From contig NZ_JAKIKY010000006.1 in NCBI RefSeq assembly GCF_023349185.1, positions 206,768 to 270,767 on the forward strand: DNA of 64,000 nt. The letters run 5' to 3'. Origin of the DNA: Shewanella aquimarina. Its GTDB lineage: Bacteria > Pseudomonadota > Gammaproteobacteria > Enterobacterales > Shewanellaceae. Below, piece after piece: positions 63,890 to 64,000 of the stretch. The position numbers and the translations under genes are program-made. The notes below the pieces were generated by a model, which saw nothing but the letters and a program-made list of their open reading frames with translations, had not been told where the DNA came from and made no database searches. Each line of letters starts with the position of its first letter. Position 1 is the first letter of the stretch.

Positions 63890-64000
<111 letters not shown>

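Overview
The window looks like chromosomal DNA of a marine Shewanella-type gammaproteobacterium. This is inferred from protein sequence style and gene order, not from a database search. The main support is the core block gltA / sdhCDAB-sucABCD with enterobacteria-like subunits of the expected length, a seven-gene valine/isoleucine degradation operon in the ivd order, a GEMM-I cyclic-di-GMP riboswitch, a VpsR-like regulator, and a LexA-controlled integron integrase remnant.

Layout. 1-8.2 kb: end of a kinase-like gene, a 264-bp MITE-like element flanked by TA, a cyclic-di-GMP riboswitch heading a secreted zinc protease, a secreted Cys-rich protein, a DsbA-like lipoprotein and a sigma-54 activator. 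8.5-17 kb: a periplasmic metallo-beta-lactamase-fold enzyme, then a lipoprotein adaptor with two tandem RND pumps. 17.4-28.8 kb: TCA-cycle block, with gltA divergent from sdhCDAB-sucABCD. 28.8-35.9 kb: glutamate-synthase-like FMN protein, acetyltransferase, fur, sirtuin cobB, a P-loop kinase, a small monooxygenase-fold protein, an S51 peptidase-like protein and a TPR esterase. 36-44 kb: ivd/mms operon. 44-50.4 kb: small membrane protein with an S9 peptidase, ABC-F protein YbiT, M17 aminopeptidase and a LETM1-like protein. 50.4-55.3 kb: TetR/HPP divergent pair with two operators, a diguanylate cyclase, viroplasmin-RNase HI, DUF1415 and LysE. 55.4-63 kb: M9 collagenase, DUF4136 lipoprotein, Fur-boxed TonB receptor and DUF2797. 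63-64 kb: repeats, a truncated intI with an intact SOS box, and the end of an IS3-family element.

How the parts work together. Acetyl-CoA and propionyl-CoA/succinyl-CoA from branched-chain amino acids (ivd operon) feed the TCA cycle encoded nearby. The two secreted proteases (M11-like and M9 collagenase), the M17 and S9 peptidases and LysE fit a protein-scavenging lifestyle. Cyclic-di-GMP appears at up to three points: the riboswitch before the M11 protease, the GGEEF cyclase, and possibly the VpsR-like activator. Iron control appears as fur and a Fur-boxed receptor.

Most noteworthy: the riboswitch-protease unit with its neighbouring secretion/oxidative-folding genes; the decayed integron platform that keeps its LexA operator; the paired TetR operators; the palindromic operator and RBS-occluding hairpin before the collagenase; and several short repeat elements. 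I see no tRNA, rRNA or CRISPR array.
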